A program made the position numbers and the translations under genes. From Emydura subglobosa (Eukaryota > Chordata > Testudines > Chelidae), in the NCBI GenBank assembly GCA_007922225.1, contig ML679946.1, positions 94,184,759 to 94,248,758 on the forward strand: 64,000 nucleotides of DNA, read 5' to 3'. Of the stretch, positions 1-10,770 are shown piece after piece (within the stretch, counting starts at the first letter, position 1; each line of letters begins with the position of its first letter). The notes below the pieces were generated by a model. That model was not told the DNA's origin. It worked only from the letters and a program-made list of their open reading frames with translations, and did not search any database.

Positions 1-261
1 GCTGTGAAACTCATTTAAAACAAGGGGTGTATTACTGTGACCTCAAGACCTCTTGATGCCAACTGGAAGAAGGCACATGGGGCATTCAGGTTACAGGTAA
101 CCCAAAAGGTCTGGTATTTACATTCTAGTTCATCAAAGAGTGTCATGTAAGATCTCTACTGAAGCCTGTGTCAAATTTATCGTCATAATCTTTTCAAAAT
201 ATATATTTGGATAATATGTAAGGAGATATGTGTACATATTGGACATTATGTTCCTAAGGCC

Positions 262-1225
262 TTGTAGTTAAAGGCAGATCATTCAGAGGTACAGTGCATT
301 GAGACAGAACCCACTGAAAATGTTGTTGATTAAGGGCCTTAGCCTTCTGCAAATATTCCAAGTTCTTATGGTTGGTATACACCTGGACTGGTGTATACCG
401 CGGTAAGATAGCTGTGCCATTCCTTGAAGGCAGCCTTAATTGCTAGGAGCTCCTTGTCCAGGATTTCATAGTTTTGTTCTTCAGGGGTGACTTTCCTGTG
501 GTAGAAAGCACATGGCTGCAACATGTATTGGAGGCCATGCCTCTGGGAAACCACTGCCTTGATCATCATATTGGAGGTATCTGCTTTGACAGTGAAGGCT
601 TGTGTGGGATTCAAGTGGAACAGTATGAAAATAGAAGTGAATGGGCATTTTAGCAATTCAAAGGCCTGCTGAGCCTTGGAGTTCCAGTGGAACTTGACGT
701 TCTTGTAGAGCAGAGAGGTGAGGAGGGCAAATTGTTCTAAGAACCTCAGGATGAACCGATGACAGAAATGAGCAAATCCCAGGACATGCTGCAGATTGTG
801 AATATTCTGAGATGCCATCCAATCAAGGACTGCCTTTACCCGGTGTGGGTCCATCTCAACACCCTCTAAAGATGAGAAAAGCCTCCAAAACTCTACAGAA
901 GATAGGTGAAAGACGCACTTTTCCATCTTGGTGTGAAGGCCGTGCCAACATAGCTTTTTGAGAACAGTGTGGCCATGCATAGTGTGCTGCTCTGCGTCAT
1001 CAGAGAAAAATCACTATATCATCCAAATATACCACCACATATTGATCCAGCACACCTCAAAACACATCACTGAGGAAATACTGGAATGTGGCAGGTGTGT
1101 TGGTGAAACCAAATGGCATTACAAGATACTCAAAGTGACTGTAGCTGGTTCAAAAAGCAGTTTTCTACTCATCCCCTGATCTAATGCGTAGCAGGTTGTA
1201 TGAACCTTGGAAGTCCAGCTTGACA
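262..1225 (-). pseudogene. Gypsy pol remnant: reverse transcriptase and RNase H
   Basis: The minus strand encodes the palm region of a Ty3/Gypsy reverse transcriptase. The EYLVMPFG block is at 1131-1108 and the catalytic YLDD codons are at 1029-1018. A frameshift follows. A 204-codon open stretch (980-366) then covers the post-catalytic region (KAVLDW and LGFAHFCHRF blocks), connection and the start of RNase H, with the acidic TVKAD and LDKELLAIKAA motifs. A second frameshift near 390 leads into the YTNHKNLEYL block (about 385-345). RNase H homology fades by about 262. In-frame stops occur between 1131 and 1225. In life this enzyme copied retrotransposon RNA into DNA. Here it is dead, and integrase is absent. 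The residues match Gypsy rather than ERV or Penelope RT. It is unlikely to be a domesticated gene because the frame is broken. Confidence 0.82.
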
Positions 1226-1835
1226 TCAATAAGAGCACCCAGATCTGCCAGGGTCTCTGCCTGAATCAGCTCAACATTGATTTCTTCTCACAGACCCCTT
1301 TGGAACTGATATTATTGGGCTGCCTCATTCCAGGCTGATATGAGATGGTGAAAATGCACTGCATAAGAGGCTGTATCTTGCCCCTGATGGAGCTTATGCA
1401 GGGTGGCTTCTGCAGAGCAAGCATGACTGGTCTTATTGAAGATGGTTGATATCGCTCATTGGAAGGACCCTCAATTAGACGACACTGGACTGTCAATCTT
1501 GAGTAACAGGGAGGCCCAGTCCAATGGTTCTTCAGCCAGGAAGCTGACTACGGGGCCTATCTTGTCTGCATTGGAGGAGTATGTCTGCAAGTGAAGCAGG
1601 AACAGGAGATGGCACTAACTCATGAAGTCTCGAAATTTTTGCTGATCCCTGTTAATCTTTGCTAATCTCTGATAATCCAGCAGGGGGATGACAGGTGCTG
1701 ACTTGGGGAGTGGTAGAAAAGGTCAGATCTGAAGTGCAGCATTCTCAGTGTGCAGTTAGAGCACTTGATCCCACAATGTCTGGTTTTCAGCTGCCAGTTG
1801 TGTAGCCTGTGCCTGCATCACTGGTTGTCTGCCTG
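1226..1835 (-). pseudogene. Gypsy gag (capsid) remnant
   Basis: Reading the minus strand from 1835 to 1226, fragments in more than one frame resemble the capsid part of a vertebrate Gypsy gag. An N-terminal Gln/Ala-rich stretch (MQAQATQLAAENQTLWDQ, 1821-1768) is followed by FLLHLQTYSS and VVSFLAEEPLDWASLL (about 1600-1515), then a HKLHQGQDTASYAVHFHHL block and an AWNEAAQ/YQFQRGL block (about 1400-1300), ending in EINVELIQAETLADL. These match the usual order of the gag domain that assembles the particle. Stops occur at AAQ* and RGL*. The nucleocapsid zinc knuckle and protease that should follow are missing, and the frame enters RT homology around 1225. PEG10/RTL-type domesticated gags come from the same superfamily, but the stops argue against function. 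Confidence 0.7.
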
Positions 1836-2395
1836 AAAGTAGGCTACCTGCTTGTGTGAAGTTGATGACCCTTGGGGCAGGAGGAGCTCCACTGAATCCA
1901 TGTCCGGTAGAGTGGTTAAGGGTCTGAGTGAGCTTTCAGAACCTGGACATGGGAAGTCTTACCTAGTGGTTAGCAGGCATGGTCAGACTGGGTGGTCAGA
2001 AATAGAGTCCAAGCCAGGGGTCAGAGGCAGAATCAGGAACTAGGCCAGGTGTAGGAGCTGGAAACAGGAACCAGGAACCAAGCCAGGGGTTGGAGTGGGA
2101 ATCAGAAACTAGGGATCAAGCAAGTCAGGTCCAATGCTGCAGCCAGACAGGAAATTTCTCAGTTGCTCAGACAACTTCCTCTGCCTCTTTCTGGCTTAAA
2201 TAGTACAGTATGAATAATTGGTGAGCTGGTCATTGTTCCCAAAAAAGATCCTTACGGGCAGAGTCTCTGGTAGGGGTCAGAGTTCTCGTAGGCCCTCACT
2301 TCCCATAGATCTGGGTGAGCTTCCCCATGGCAGCCAGGGTTTATGAGCTACCTCAGAACCTATGGGCCAGAGTTGGAGACCAGCAGGTCTTTACA
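1836..2395 (-). other. Putative Gypsy 5' leader / LTR
   Basis: Upstream of gag (higher coordinates, minus strand) is a non-coding stretch. Its inner half, 1980-2110, is built from imperfect copies of GCCAGG- and AACCAGG-type words (for example GCCAGGGGTCAGAGGCAG and CAGGAACCAGGAACCAAGCC). Its outer half contains a TATA-like CTATTTAAGC (minus strand, about 2200) and begins with TGTAAAGACC at 2395. The position and the TATA-like motif suggest LTR plus leader. I see no second LTR for comparison, so this is inferred from context. Confidence 0.4.
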
Positions 2396-2533
2396 GATGC
2401 ACCATAATTGATGGTGTTATATGAAGCCAGGCTAGTGTACTCACGGTGATAGAGGAGGGGAATGTAAATGTTCATTTCTGATGCACAATAATTATCACTT
2501 CTGTTGGGTGAATAATACATGCAAATGTATTGC

Positions 2534-2567
2534 TGGGGGTCTCTAAAACATGGGGGTCTCTAAAACA
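2534..2567. repeat. Perfect 17-bp tandem duplication
   Basis: The unit TGGGGGTCTCTAAAACA occurs twice head to tail (2534-2550 and 2551-2567) with no mismatch. This is a recent local duplication by slippage and has no coding context. Confidence 0.9.
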
Positions 2568-5329
2568 TCAGGCAGAGTCTCAAAGACAGCATGTAGATCT
2601 TCTCTGATTTTGTGAACAGGCTCTTCTGTTTATTTGAGGGGTATAATTGGGCAGAATACTCTGATGGGCACAGCTGACCGTAGAAACACATTGCCCATTC
2701 CTAGGGGCAGTTTTCAGATGGGCCTCCTCTCAGGATATCTTAGAGCAGCCTCAGAGCTGCTCCCTACGAGCTATTACTTCAGCCAAGTTTTCTGGATCAT
2801 GCTGAACTCCAACCATATCTGCTTCTGACCACTACAGCTGGAGAATCTGACGTGTTGTGGCATAGAGCCAGCTGTGTCCGCTGAATTCCATCCTCCATAA
2901 TGGAAGATTCTTCAGCTGCCCATTTAGGGCATCTTTAAGTTCCTTTGTAAATGTAGGGTTCACCCAGAATCTGGGCCCCTCATCTTTCACTTCACCTGTA
3001 TCCTTAAATTATAATATCAGGCCATCTAGTTGTCAGGGACCTTGACCACACAATCATTACAAAGAACAATCAGTCCACACTAATGGAATTCCAGCTTATC
3101 ATTGATTAACCATCACCATAACGCAATGAGGCTACAATACAATAACCTCAGGGTCTTAAGTGACATAAGCATTTTAACACAATCCATGAAAAAACTGTCC
3201 AAACTGCCTTTCTGACCTTGGTTCCTTAGTCATATATTAGGGATTTCTCTTTCCCTGTGTGTTGGTAGCCAACAGTTGTGTGCAGTGCAAGAGTGCAGAG
3301 ATAGGTTCTGGTTTCCACCACAGCACCAGCCTGGATAAATAGACTGGAATAAACCCTAGCAAGTGTACTGCAGGGAAAAACCTGCACTGCAAAGAGATGG
3401 GCTGGATGGATGATCTAAGAGACATTTTCCATCACTAACATCTGTTATTCTAATGCCTTTAACAGGTCTATTTTAATCATTTAGTTGTAGGAACTCTTCT
3501 GACTGCTGCAATCAAGATATCATCTGCATTTTTCCTTTATGTCCTCTGTGCTTCTGTGTTTCCAGTTGCCAAAGAAGAAATTAATAACATGATACACATA
3601 CCACCTGTATCCTGTCACAGACAATGACATATGGGCAAACAGCTTCTTTCTGGCATGCATTATGCTATATTCTAATTCTTTTGTCTATCATACCATAAAA
3701 TCAAAGAAGCCAGTGAAGGAAAAGACATTTAATTTACTTACCTCGTCCATCTCCTGCCAATGCATGATTGTTCCTTTGTCCTCTGTCCTGTCCACTTTTC
3801 AAGGACTCACATGGTGGTTTATCTGCCAGTTGCCTTGAGAAAGTCTCCCACTGGCTACAAGTTACTGTTAGAAAGTTTCCTGACAGTCAACCTAAATTTT
3901 TCTTTGCTCAGTTTCATCCCATTACTTCTGATTCTTCCTCCCCACCAAGGAATTCCTCTTCCTCCATTTACCATCCTAAATACAGCAGATGCTTATCAAG
4001 TGCTCCCATAATGTTAAGTCTCTGTCTGACCTAGTAATACAATATAATGAGTTAATCCAACCAGCCCTTTAATCATGCTGTCGGCTCTTCCCTGAATTCC
4101 CTCCAGCAGGCTGGCATCTTTCTGTGCTGCAAACCTTGCTCACCGTCAAAACCTTAAAGCTGAATTGAAAAGCAAAGTCCCTGAACAAGAAAGGATGCTG
4201 TAGAAAAGGCATTATTGTATTCCCAGTATTCTCAAAGAGCATCTTCCAATTAAGAAATGCATCTAGTCTTTCATTTGTCTCCTTGATACACAGCATAGCA
4301 GGTGGAAGGGGAAACAAGGGTTAGAACAACAGACTGTGTGTACATATTAAATTAAAACTCATATTCCTCCATATCAGAAACCTCTGACAGTTTCTTGGGA
4401 CAACTATTTCTCTGTTTCCCTAATGTAATTGCAAAAGATGAAAAATAAAAAAAAGGCAAAGAATTTTGATTAGAGCTACTAACATCATTTTGAAACCTAC
4501 CTTACCTCTCAGAAACACTGACAGCATTTTGGAGGAGAAATGTTAACAGTTTTAAGAAATATTTTAATAAAGAAAACAGAGAGTTTACCCCTCCCCCTCC
4601 CTCTGCTTTCTTTGGCCAGTTTATTTCAATCAATCATTCAAAGATTAAACTTGATGCATTATATTTTGTTACCAGTGTGATTTGGGAACAGCCAACATGT
4701 GATTTCTTTCTTGGTGATGTTGCCCAAGAGATAGAAGATCTGTCATTAATGCCACATTTGCATGTAGGATACAGCCTCTCTTTCTGAAGAGTGCAGCAGC
4801 CATAACATTGATTCAGAAATGACTATTGTCCTTTAGTGATTTTTCACTATTTCTGCCATGTGTCAAAGGAATTATGCCATCGTTTTCCTGCACAAGCTAT
4901 GAAGTTTTTTCAACGGTAATCTGCCAACTGTAGAGTAAAGCAAGGTTCTCCCTTCCCCTTGGGCAGTCTCTCTCAAAATTTTGAAAGCTTCAGAAAAATA
5001 AAATTAATAATGGTTCCTTCAACCCATATCATATAATATTAAAGGCTTATACATCTTAATGTATTCATCAGCTTGTCCCCCCTACTCCCATCCTTTGAGA
5101 AACACTGGTGTAGATCTTCATAATATGATACTTCTTTCTCACTTGTCTTTATGAGAAGGGAAATAATTAACAATGTTGACATTGACAATGTTTGCACTGG
5201 CATTGGACTTAGCGACCCTTGAAATGAATAGGACATTTCACACCTCAAAGCTATGTTTCAGGACCCCCTTTGTATTCATCCCCTGGGGCCACTTGGCTGT
5301 GCCCCACACTTTACTGCCTAGGGATTGAG
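2568..5329. other. Unassigned stretch without a gene
   Basis: AT-rich sequence between the Gypsy remnant and the CR1. The open frames are all under 90 codons, with no recognisable domain, splice-bounded exon or repeat family. There is a pyrimidine-rich block at 3750-3980 and an A-rich block at 4437-4455. Nothing here supports a functional call. Confidence 0.5.
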
Positions 5330-5352
5330 TATGTTGCAGATGTGACCATGAG

Positions 5353-7485
5353 ATGGTCGAGTTCAGGATCCTGACGAAAGGAAGGAAGGAGAGCAGCAGG
5401 ATATGGACCATGGACTTCAGAAAAGCGGACTTTGACTCCCTCAGGGAACTGATGGGCAGGATTCCCTGGGAGGCTAATATGAGGGGGAAAGGAACCCAAG
5501 AGAGCTGGCTGTTTTTTAAAGAGACCTTATTGAGGGCACAAGAGCAAACCATCCCGATGTGCGGAAAGAATAGCAAATATGGTAGGCGTCCAGCTTGGCT
5601 TAACAAAGATGTCCTTGGCGAACTTAAACGCAAAAAAGAAGCTTACAAGAAGTGGAAGCTTGGTCAGATGACTAGGGAGGATTATATAAACACTGCTCGA
5701 ACGTGCAGGAATGAAATCAGGAAGGCCAAAGCGCAATTGGAGTTGCAGCTAGCAAGGGACGTGAAGGGGAACAAGAAGGGTTTCTACAGGCATGTTGCCA
5801 ACAAGAGGAAGATTCGGGAAAGAGTGGGCCCCTTAAAGAATGAGGGGGGCGACCTAGTGACGGAGGATGTGGAGAAAGCTGAGGTACTCAATGCCTTTTT
5901 TGCCTCTGTCTTCACAGACAAGATCAGCTCCCAGACTGCTGTATTGGGTGGCACAGAATGGGAAGGAGGCAAACATCCCACAGTGCTGAAGGAACGGGTC
6001 CAAGACTATTTAGAAGGATTGGACATACACAAGTCCATGGGGCCGGATGCAATGCACCCGAGGGTGCTGAGGGAGTTGGCTGAGGTGATTTCAGAGCCAT
6101 TGGCTATTATCTTTGAAAGCTCGTGGCAACAGGGGGAGGTCCCTGAGGACTGGAAAAAAGCAAATATAGTGCCCATCTTCAAAAAAGGGAGGAAAGAGGA
6201 TCCAGGGAACTACAGACCGGTCAGCCTCACCTCAATCCCTGGAAAAATCATGGAGCAGGTCCTTAAGGAATCCATTTTAAGGCACTTGGAGGAGAGGAAG
6301 GTGATCAGGAACAGTCAACACGGATTCACCAAGGGAAAGTCATGCCTGACCAACCTGATTGCTTTCTATGATGAGGTGACTGGCTCTGTGGATGTAGGGA
6401 AGGCGGTGGATGTGATATACCTTGACTTTAGCAAAGCTTTTGATACTGTCTCGCACAGTATTCTTATCAGCAAGTTAAAGAAGTATGGGTTGGATGAATG
6501 GACTATAAAATGGATAGAGAACTGGCTAGAGCATAGGGCTCAATGAGTAGTGATCAATGGCTCCATGTCTAGCTGGCAACCGGTCACAAGTGGAGTTCCC
6601 CAGGGGTCTGTCCTGGGGCCGGTTTTGTTCAACATCTTTATTAATGATCTGGAGGATGGGGTAGATTGCACCCTCAGCAAGTTTGCGGACGACACTAAGC
6701 TGGGGGGAGTGGTAGATACCCTGGAGGGTAGGGATAGGATACAGAGTGACCTAAACAAACTGGAGGATTGGGCCAAAAGAAATCTAATGAGGTTCAACAA
6801 GGACAAGTGCAGAGTCCTCCACTTAGGAAGGAAGAATCCCATGCACAGCTATAGACTGGGGACCGACGAGCTGGGCAGCAGCTCTGCAGAAAAGGACCTG
6901 GGGGTAACGGTGGATAAAAAGCTGGATATGAGTCAGCAGTGTGCCCTGGTTGTCAAGAAGGCTAATGGAATATTGGGCTGCATTAGGAGGGGCATTGCCA
7001 GCAGGTCACGGGAAGTGATTATTCCCCTCTATTCGGCATTGGTGAGGCCGCATTTAGAATACTGTGTCCAGTTTTGGGCCCCCCACTACAAAAAAGATGT
7101 GGACAATTTGGAGAGAATGCAGTGGAGGGCAACCAAAATGATTAGGGGGCTGGAGCACAGGACTTATGAGGAGAGGCTGAGGGAACTGGGCTTGTTTAGT
7201 CTGCAAAAGAGAAGAGTGAGGGGGGATTTGATAGCGGCTTTTAACTACCTGAAAGGGGGTCCCAGGGAGGATGGGGCTAGGCTGTTCTCGGTGGTGGCAG
7301 ATGACAGAACAAGGAGCAACGGTCTCAAGTTGCAGGGGGGGAGGTCTAGGTTGGACATTAGGAAAAAGTTTTTTACTAGGAGGGTGGTGAAGCATTGGAA
7401 TGGGTTACCTAGGGAGGTGGTGGAATCTCCATCCTTACAGGTTTTTAAGCTGAGGCTTGACAAAGCCCTGGTTGGGATGATATAG
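5353..7485 (+). pseudogene. CR1 ORF2 C-terminal: reverse transcriptase with one in-frame TGA
   Basis: One frame runs for 710 codons and is interrupted only by TGA at 6544-6546. The first visible residues belong to the endonuclease end (an HEMVEFRI block spans the chosen ATG, which is internal to the original protein). RT blocks follow: [10 protein letters not shown] near 6208, [13 protein letters not shown] near 6318, catalytic YLDFSKAFD at 6418-6444, [11 protein letters not shown] at 6589-6621, catalytic FADD at 6682-6693. The C-terminal CR1 region contains [11 protein letters not shown] and [16 protein letters not shown]. The protein copied CR1 RNA at a nicked genomic site. The stop sits between Gln and Val where CR1 proteins normally carry Arg, so a CGA to TGA change (CpG decay) is the simplest explanation. 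There are no frameshifts. It is inactive because of 5' truncation as well as the stop. Confidence 0.93.
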
Positions 7486-7554
7486 CTGAGGTTAGTCCTG
7501 CTTTGAGCAGGGGGTTAGACTAGATGACCTCCTGAGGTCCCTTCCAACTCTAAT

Positions 7555-7578
7555 ATTCTATGATTCTATGATTCTATG
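7555..7578 (+). repeat. CR1 terminal octamer (ATTCTATG) x3
   Basis: Three perfect head-to-tail copies of ATTCTATG close the CR1. Octamer ends of this type are a hallmark of CR1 and are thought to take part in priming reverse transcription. They fix the element's 3' end exactly. Confidence 0.95.
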
Positions 7579-7904
7579 TGGGAGGGGAACTACATCTACA
7601 ATTTCAATCAAACACAATGTATTGCAACTTATCATGTGTTAAATATACCTGTTTTAGACACAGCAGGCCAATATTTGTGATGAATTCTGCACCATACAAC
7701 TCCCCTGATATCACTGGAGTTGCATGGGGTGGAGTAAGTCAGAGCAGAGTTTGTCCCAATGTCTATCAAACCTTGGAAAATGTAATTGTGAACATAATTG
7801 TAGCAGTGAAGAAATGCACTGGTGTTCATGGAATTGTTTTCTGGGTTGTGTTCTGTACATACTGAATAACTGATTGAGCTATATTTTGCAACATTTTTGA
7901 TTTT

Positions 7905-8350
7905 AATGTAGCTGCAGCACCTCATGGGAATTGCAGTTTGGGTGCCTCATGCCCCCATTTTCCTCTACAGTCTGTGCTCCTTTGTTGGACTACATATCCC
8001 ATGATGCACCACAGTCTCTCCATTCAGCAGTGAGGGGAGGCGGTGCATCATGGTGATGGCATGGCCATGGTGCATCATAAGAAATGAAATGCTGCTGAGG
8101 AACTGGTCCCAGAGAGGAGAATGAGAGCATGAGGTTCCTAGTTTACAATGGCATTTCGGAATTGAAATATTTCAATTTCTGGCTGAAATATTTTGGTTTT
8201 GGGGCATGCCAATTTTTAACAAAAAAAAGTAGAAAAAATTCTACAGAAAGCAGGCATTTTTGGTAAAAAAGTTTCCCTTAATACCCCAATTTTCCATCTT
8301 AAAAAAGTTTCAAATGGAAAATTATTAACCGACCTTGGTAAACTTTTTGT
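7905..8350. repeat. Composite repeat: CTCATGGGAATTGCAGT palindrome plus AT-rich arm
   Basis: 7921-8095 is roughly palindromic. CTCATGGGAATTGCAGT and ACTACATATCCCATGATG in the left half face GGTGCATCATGGTG and TGCATCATAAGAAATG in the right half. An AT-rich stretch rich in TTTTTAAC and GAAATATTT words follows (8150-8350). The same two-part arrangement recurs at 54430-54912. It is most likely a non-autonomous DNA element; the class is not established here. Confidence 0.6.
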
Positions 8351-9710
8351 TTAAAACACGATTTCCTCAAGACTAACAATGTTAGAAGAAAGTAAAGATG
8401 GGTTTTTCAAAAATGATCATTGAAGCCAATGGGACAGAAGTAGGCCAAAGCTAAGTACTTTGAAACAAACCTTTACAAATGTATTAGTTGCTTTGCCTTT
8501 TGGCACTCTGGCTACTTGTTTATTGTTAGAAAGAGTTGGACAGGAATTTATATTGAAGAAAGTTTCTTCTTTTTGGTGTCACCTTTGTAAAGTACTATTG
8601 AGGTCTGTGGATGAAATGGTGAAGTAGATCATGAGAAAATGCTATGCTGAAGAAAGGAATAATTTAATGAGACCTGGGTTTGTACATATATATATATATT
8701 CTAGGGGAAGTAAAGATATGAATCAATATGAAGCTGTCTGTAATATCAATTTATGATAGAAAATATCATTTATTAGTAATTTTTGTGACATGGGAGTGGA
8801 AGCCTCCCAACATCAGAGATGAGCAATTTAGGAGAAAGGGAAAGAGAAAGAATTACTTATGGAAGTCTGGGGCTTGATTTTTAAGAATCTATGCTCCATG
8901 TACATGTCTAATGCTATGTGCTCAAGGTTAAGTGGGTGAATCTAAACAGATTGTGCGAGCACAACATATTCAGTGAACCCGTGCACTGGCATGGAGTATA
9001 TGTGCACAAAACATGTGTTTTATTAAAGTGGCTGGGAAGAGGCGTGGAAAACTATTTGCACTGTTGCGACTTTCAGTCTCATATATCCAGCAAGTCACGG
9101 GAGAGACTTTAGTCTAGGTTCCCGAGCACCAGTTTTTATGGCCTTCCATTTAGGTCCTTCAAGGGTAATAAATATTTCCAGAAAAAATATGTCTAGAGGA
9201 ATCACAGCTTTTCCCTATGGAAATATCAGAAACAGAGGAATTGTATCAGAACAGACCTATGGTATCTGCCTTTGTCATAAATCAGATCCTTCAGAACAAG
9301 GCACAGCCCATTCATAATGCTTCTGACCTATTCTGCGTAACTGTAGTATGAGGAGATGAATGCCTCCCATTCTGAGCTGGGCAAGTGATCAGTATATGCC
9401 CTGAAGAATAAAGACTGAGAATCTTTGAAAAATTTTCATCTGAAATGTATTCATTTTGTTTTTTCTTTATTTCAATAACTTTCAGTCTTGTCTATTTTTG
9501 GTAATTCCAATGTTATGCTTTTCTTATCTGTGAAGTCATGTACATTGATTGTTTTTTTCTAATCTCAACTCCAATTCAGTTGTACAGGGTTTACAAAAGT
9601 CAACTCTTCCTTTTCTGTGATCACCACAAAATTCCTATTCTTAACTTCTATGATAATAGAGTGAAAAGTATCAAATAAATTGTTACACTCTTTACACTAA
9701 CATTGAACCC
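8351..9710. other. Unassigned stretch; AT microsatellite at 8686-8699
   Basis: No gene or recognisable element. A short (AT)7 run is at 8686-8699, and a purine-rich patch AGGAGAAAGGGAAAGAG lies near 8830. Open frames are at most 64 codons and carry no domain. Confidence 0.5.
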
Positions 9711-10002
9711 TGGTCTATGCTTACCGGGCGATTCGGCGGCAGTCAATGGGAGTTACGCAAGCTACACAAAGTAGCTTGTGTAACTCCCGTCGACTGCTGT
9801 GCTTCCCTTCTGCACGGCATCTTCACTATAGTGCACCGACGGGAACCGCATTCCCATTGACGCAGTGCTATGCCACTTGAAGGGGTGGTTTTACTGCATC
9901 GACTTCTGAATTGACCGAGCGGGTCTTCACTGACTGCTCAGTCAATCCAAATAGGTCAATTTGACAGTGGCGACTTTGCCACCATCAGTGTAGACATACC
10001 CT
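9711..10002. mobile_element. MITE with GTCTACACT-type ends
   Basis: The block starts with GGTCTATGCTTACCG and ends with AGTGTAGACATACCCTTA, so the ends are imperfect inverted copies of a GGGTATGTCTACACT terminus. The interior has inverted words such as CAAGCTACACAAAGTAGCTTGTG (stem arms near 9758 and 9768) and carries more CpGs than its surroundings. There is no transposase frame. This fits a non-autonomous hAT- or Harbinger-like element of a family common in turtles; superfamily assignment is inference. Confidence 0.65.
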
Positions 10003-10286
10003 TAGCATGTATGTCAGCACACTTTGATCCAGAGAGTTGCTTAGCCTCTTTGCTATGCTGGTACAAAGCGGATAGAGCCCAGAGCAGAATTCCCCCATCA
10101 TATTTGTATTACAACAAGTTTGGTAGCTGAAAATATTCCCTATCATGACCAGCTGTAAGAATGTGAAAGTTTTCTATATGAGAAAATTGCTGCTATTTAT
10201 CTTGAATCAGCTTTTAATCCAATACACTTAAAAGGCTGCATGGACACCCTGCAGTTTAGTTAAACCTGTACCTAATTTACTTATCT

Positions 10287-10571
10287 CTTAGGTTCACACT
10301 ACAAACTTTTGTGCTTATAACTACATCACTCAGGGGTGTAGGATATCCATACCCCTGAGTGACATAGTTATGCCGATCTAACCCCTGGTGCAGACAGCGT
10401 TATGTCAAGGGGAAAGCTTCTTGCGTCGACAAAGCTACCACCTCTCAGGGAGGTGAAGTACCTATGCCGACGAGAGAAGCCCTTCTTTTGGTGTAGGTAG
10501 CATCTTCATTAAGTGCTACAGTGAAGCAGCTGTGCCACAACTGTGCTGTAAGTGTAGACAAGCCCTTAGGC
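10287..10571. mobile_element. MITE with GTCTACACT-type ends, second family
   Basis: Starts with TAGGTTCACACTACAAAC and ends with TAAGTGTAGACAAGCCCTTA, a degenerate terminal inversion. Inside, ACTACATCACTCAGGGGTGT and ATACCCCTGAGTGACATAGT form a hairpin of about 18 bp (10320-10369). A second inverted pair (GCGTCGACAAAGCTACC, TATGCCGACGAGAGAAG) follows. There is no coding capacity. The sequence differs internally from the neighbouring MITE at 9711. Confidence 0.7.
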
Positions 10572-10770
10572 TTTGTCTATGCTGGGAAATTGACCTACAT
10601 AGTTATTCCAGAATAACTATTCTGCTATCGCTATTCTTGTATCCTTTAGCTATTCTGAAATAACTCCCCCATGTGGACACTCTTTTTCAGAATAAAAGTG
10701 ATTTTATAAAGTTAGGTATAAAGTCACTTTTGTTTCAGAATTGACTATCCACAGGGGAGTGTGGAGAACA
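10572..10770. mobile_element. MITE or half-MITE rich in ATTCTGAAATAAC words
   Basis: Begins with GGCTTTGTCTATGCTGGG immediately after the preceding MITE. Its right part is a clear inverted repeat: AACTCCCCCATGTGGACAC (about 10662-10680) opposes GACTATCCACAGGGGAGT (10743-10760), each followed inward by TTTCAGAATAAAAGTG-like arms. Similar ATTCTGGAATAGC words reappear at 11591, so the two may be parts of one element split by later insertion. Confidence 0.55.

Larger units (their letters stand above)
262..2395 (-). mobile_element. Ty3/Gypsy LTR retrotransposon remnant, internally deleted
   Basis: On the minus strand, reading from about 2395 down to 262, there is a probable leader or LTR, a degraded gag, then reverse transcriptase and RNase H in the order expected for a Ty3/Gypsy (Metaviridae) element. 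Protease, the N-terminal part of RT, integrase and the 3' LTR are missing, so this copy cannot be autonomous. Several stops and frameshifts mark it as an old insertion. The lower boundary near 262 is where RNase H similarity fades. The upper boundary is the TG dinucleotide (minus strand) at 2395 and is tentative. Confidence 0.8.
5330..7578 (+). mobile_element. CR1 LINE, 5'-truncated, near-intact 3' half
   Basis: A CR1 non-LTR retrotransposon on the plus strand. It enters within the last residues of the endonuclease (DHEMVEF), continues through the whole reverse transcriptase and C-terminal region, and has a complete short 3' UTR (7486-7554) with the conserved word TTAGTCCTGCTTTGAGCAGG. It finishes in three copies of ATTCTATG, the standard CR1 terminus. 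Homology starts somewhere between about 5300 and 5345, so roughly the first third of ORF2 and all of ORF1 are missing, as expected from 5' truncation during target-primed reverse transcription. I see no target-site duplication, which is usual for CR1. It is far better preserved than the other CR1 copies here, implying a younger insertion. Confidence 0.95.

Noticed and set aside
5238..7463. Minus-strand frames opposite the CR1 at 5.3 kb (up to 131 codons)
   Set aside because: Antisense shadows of the real plus-strand CR1 frame.
7921..8095. CRISPR-like or regularly spaced repeats
   Set aside because: The inverted words form one palindrome, not an array with spacers. The vertebrate context makes CRISPR implausible.
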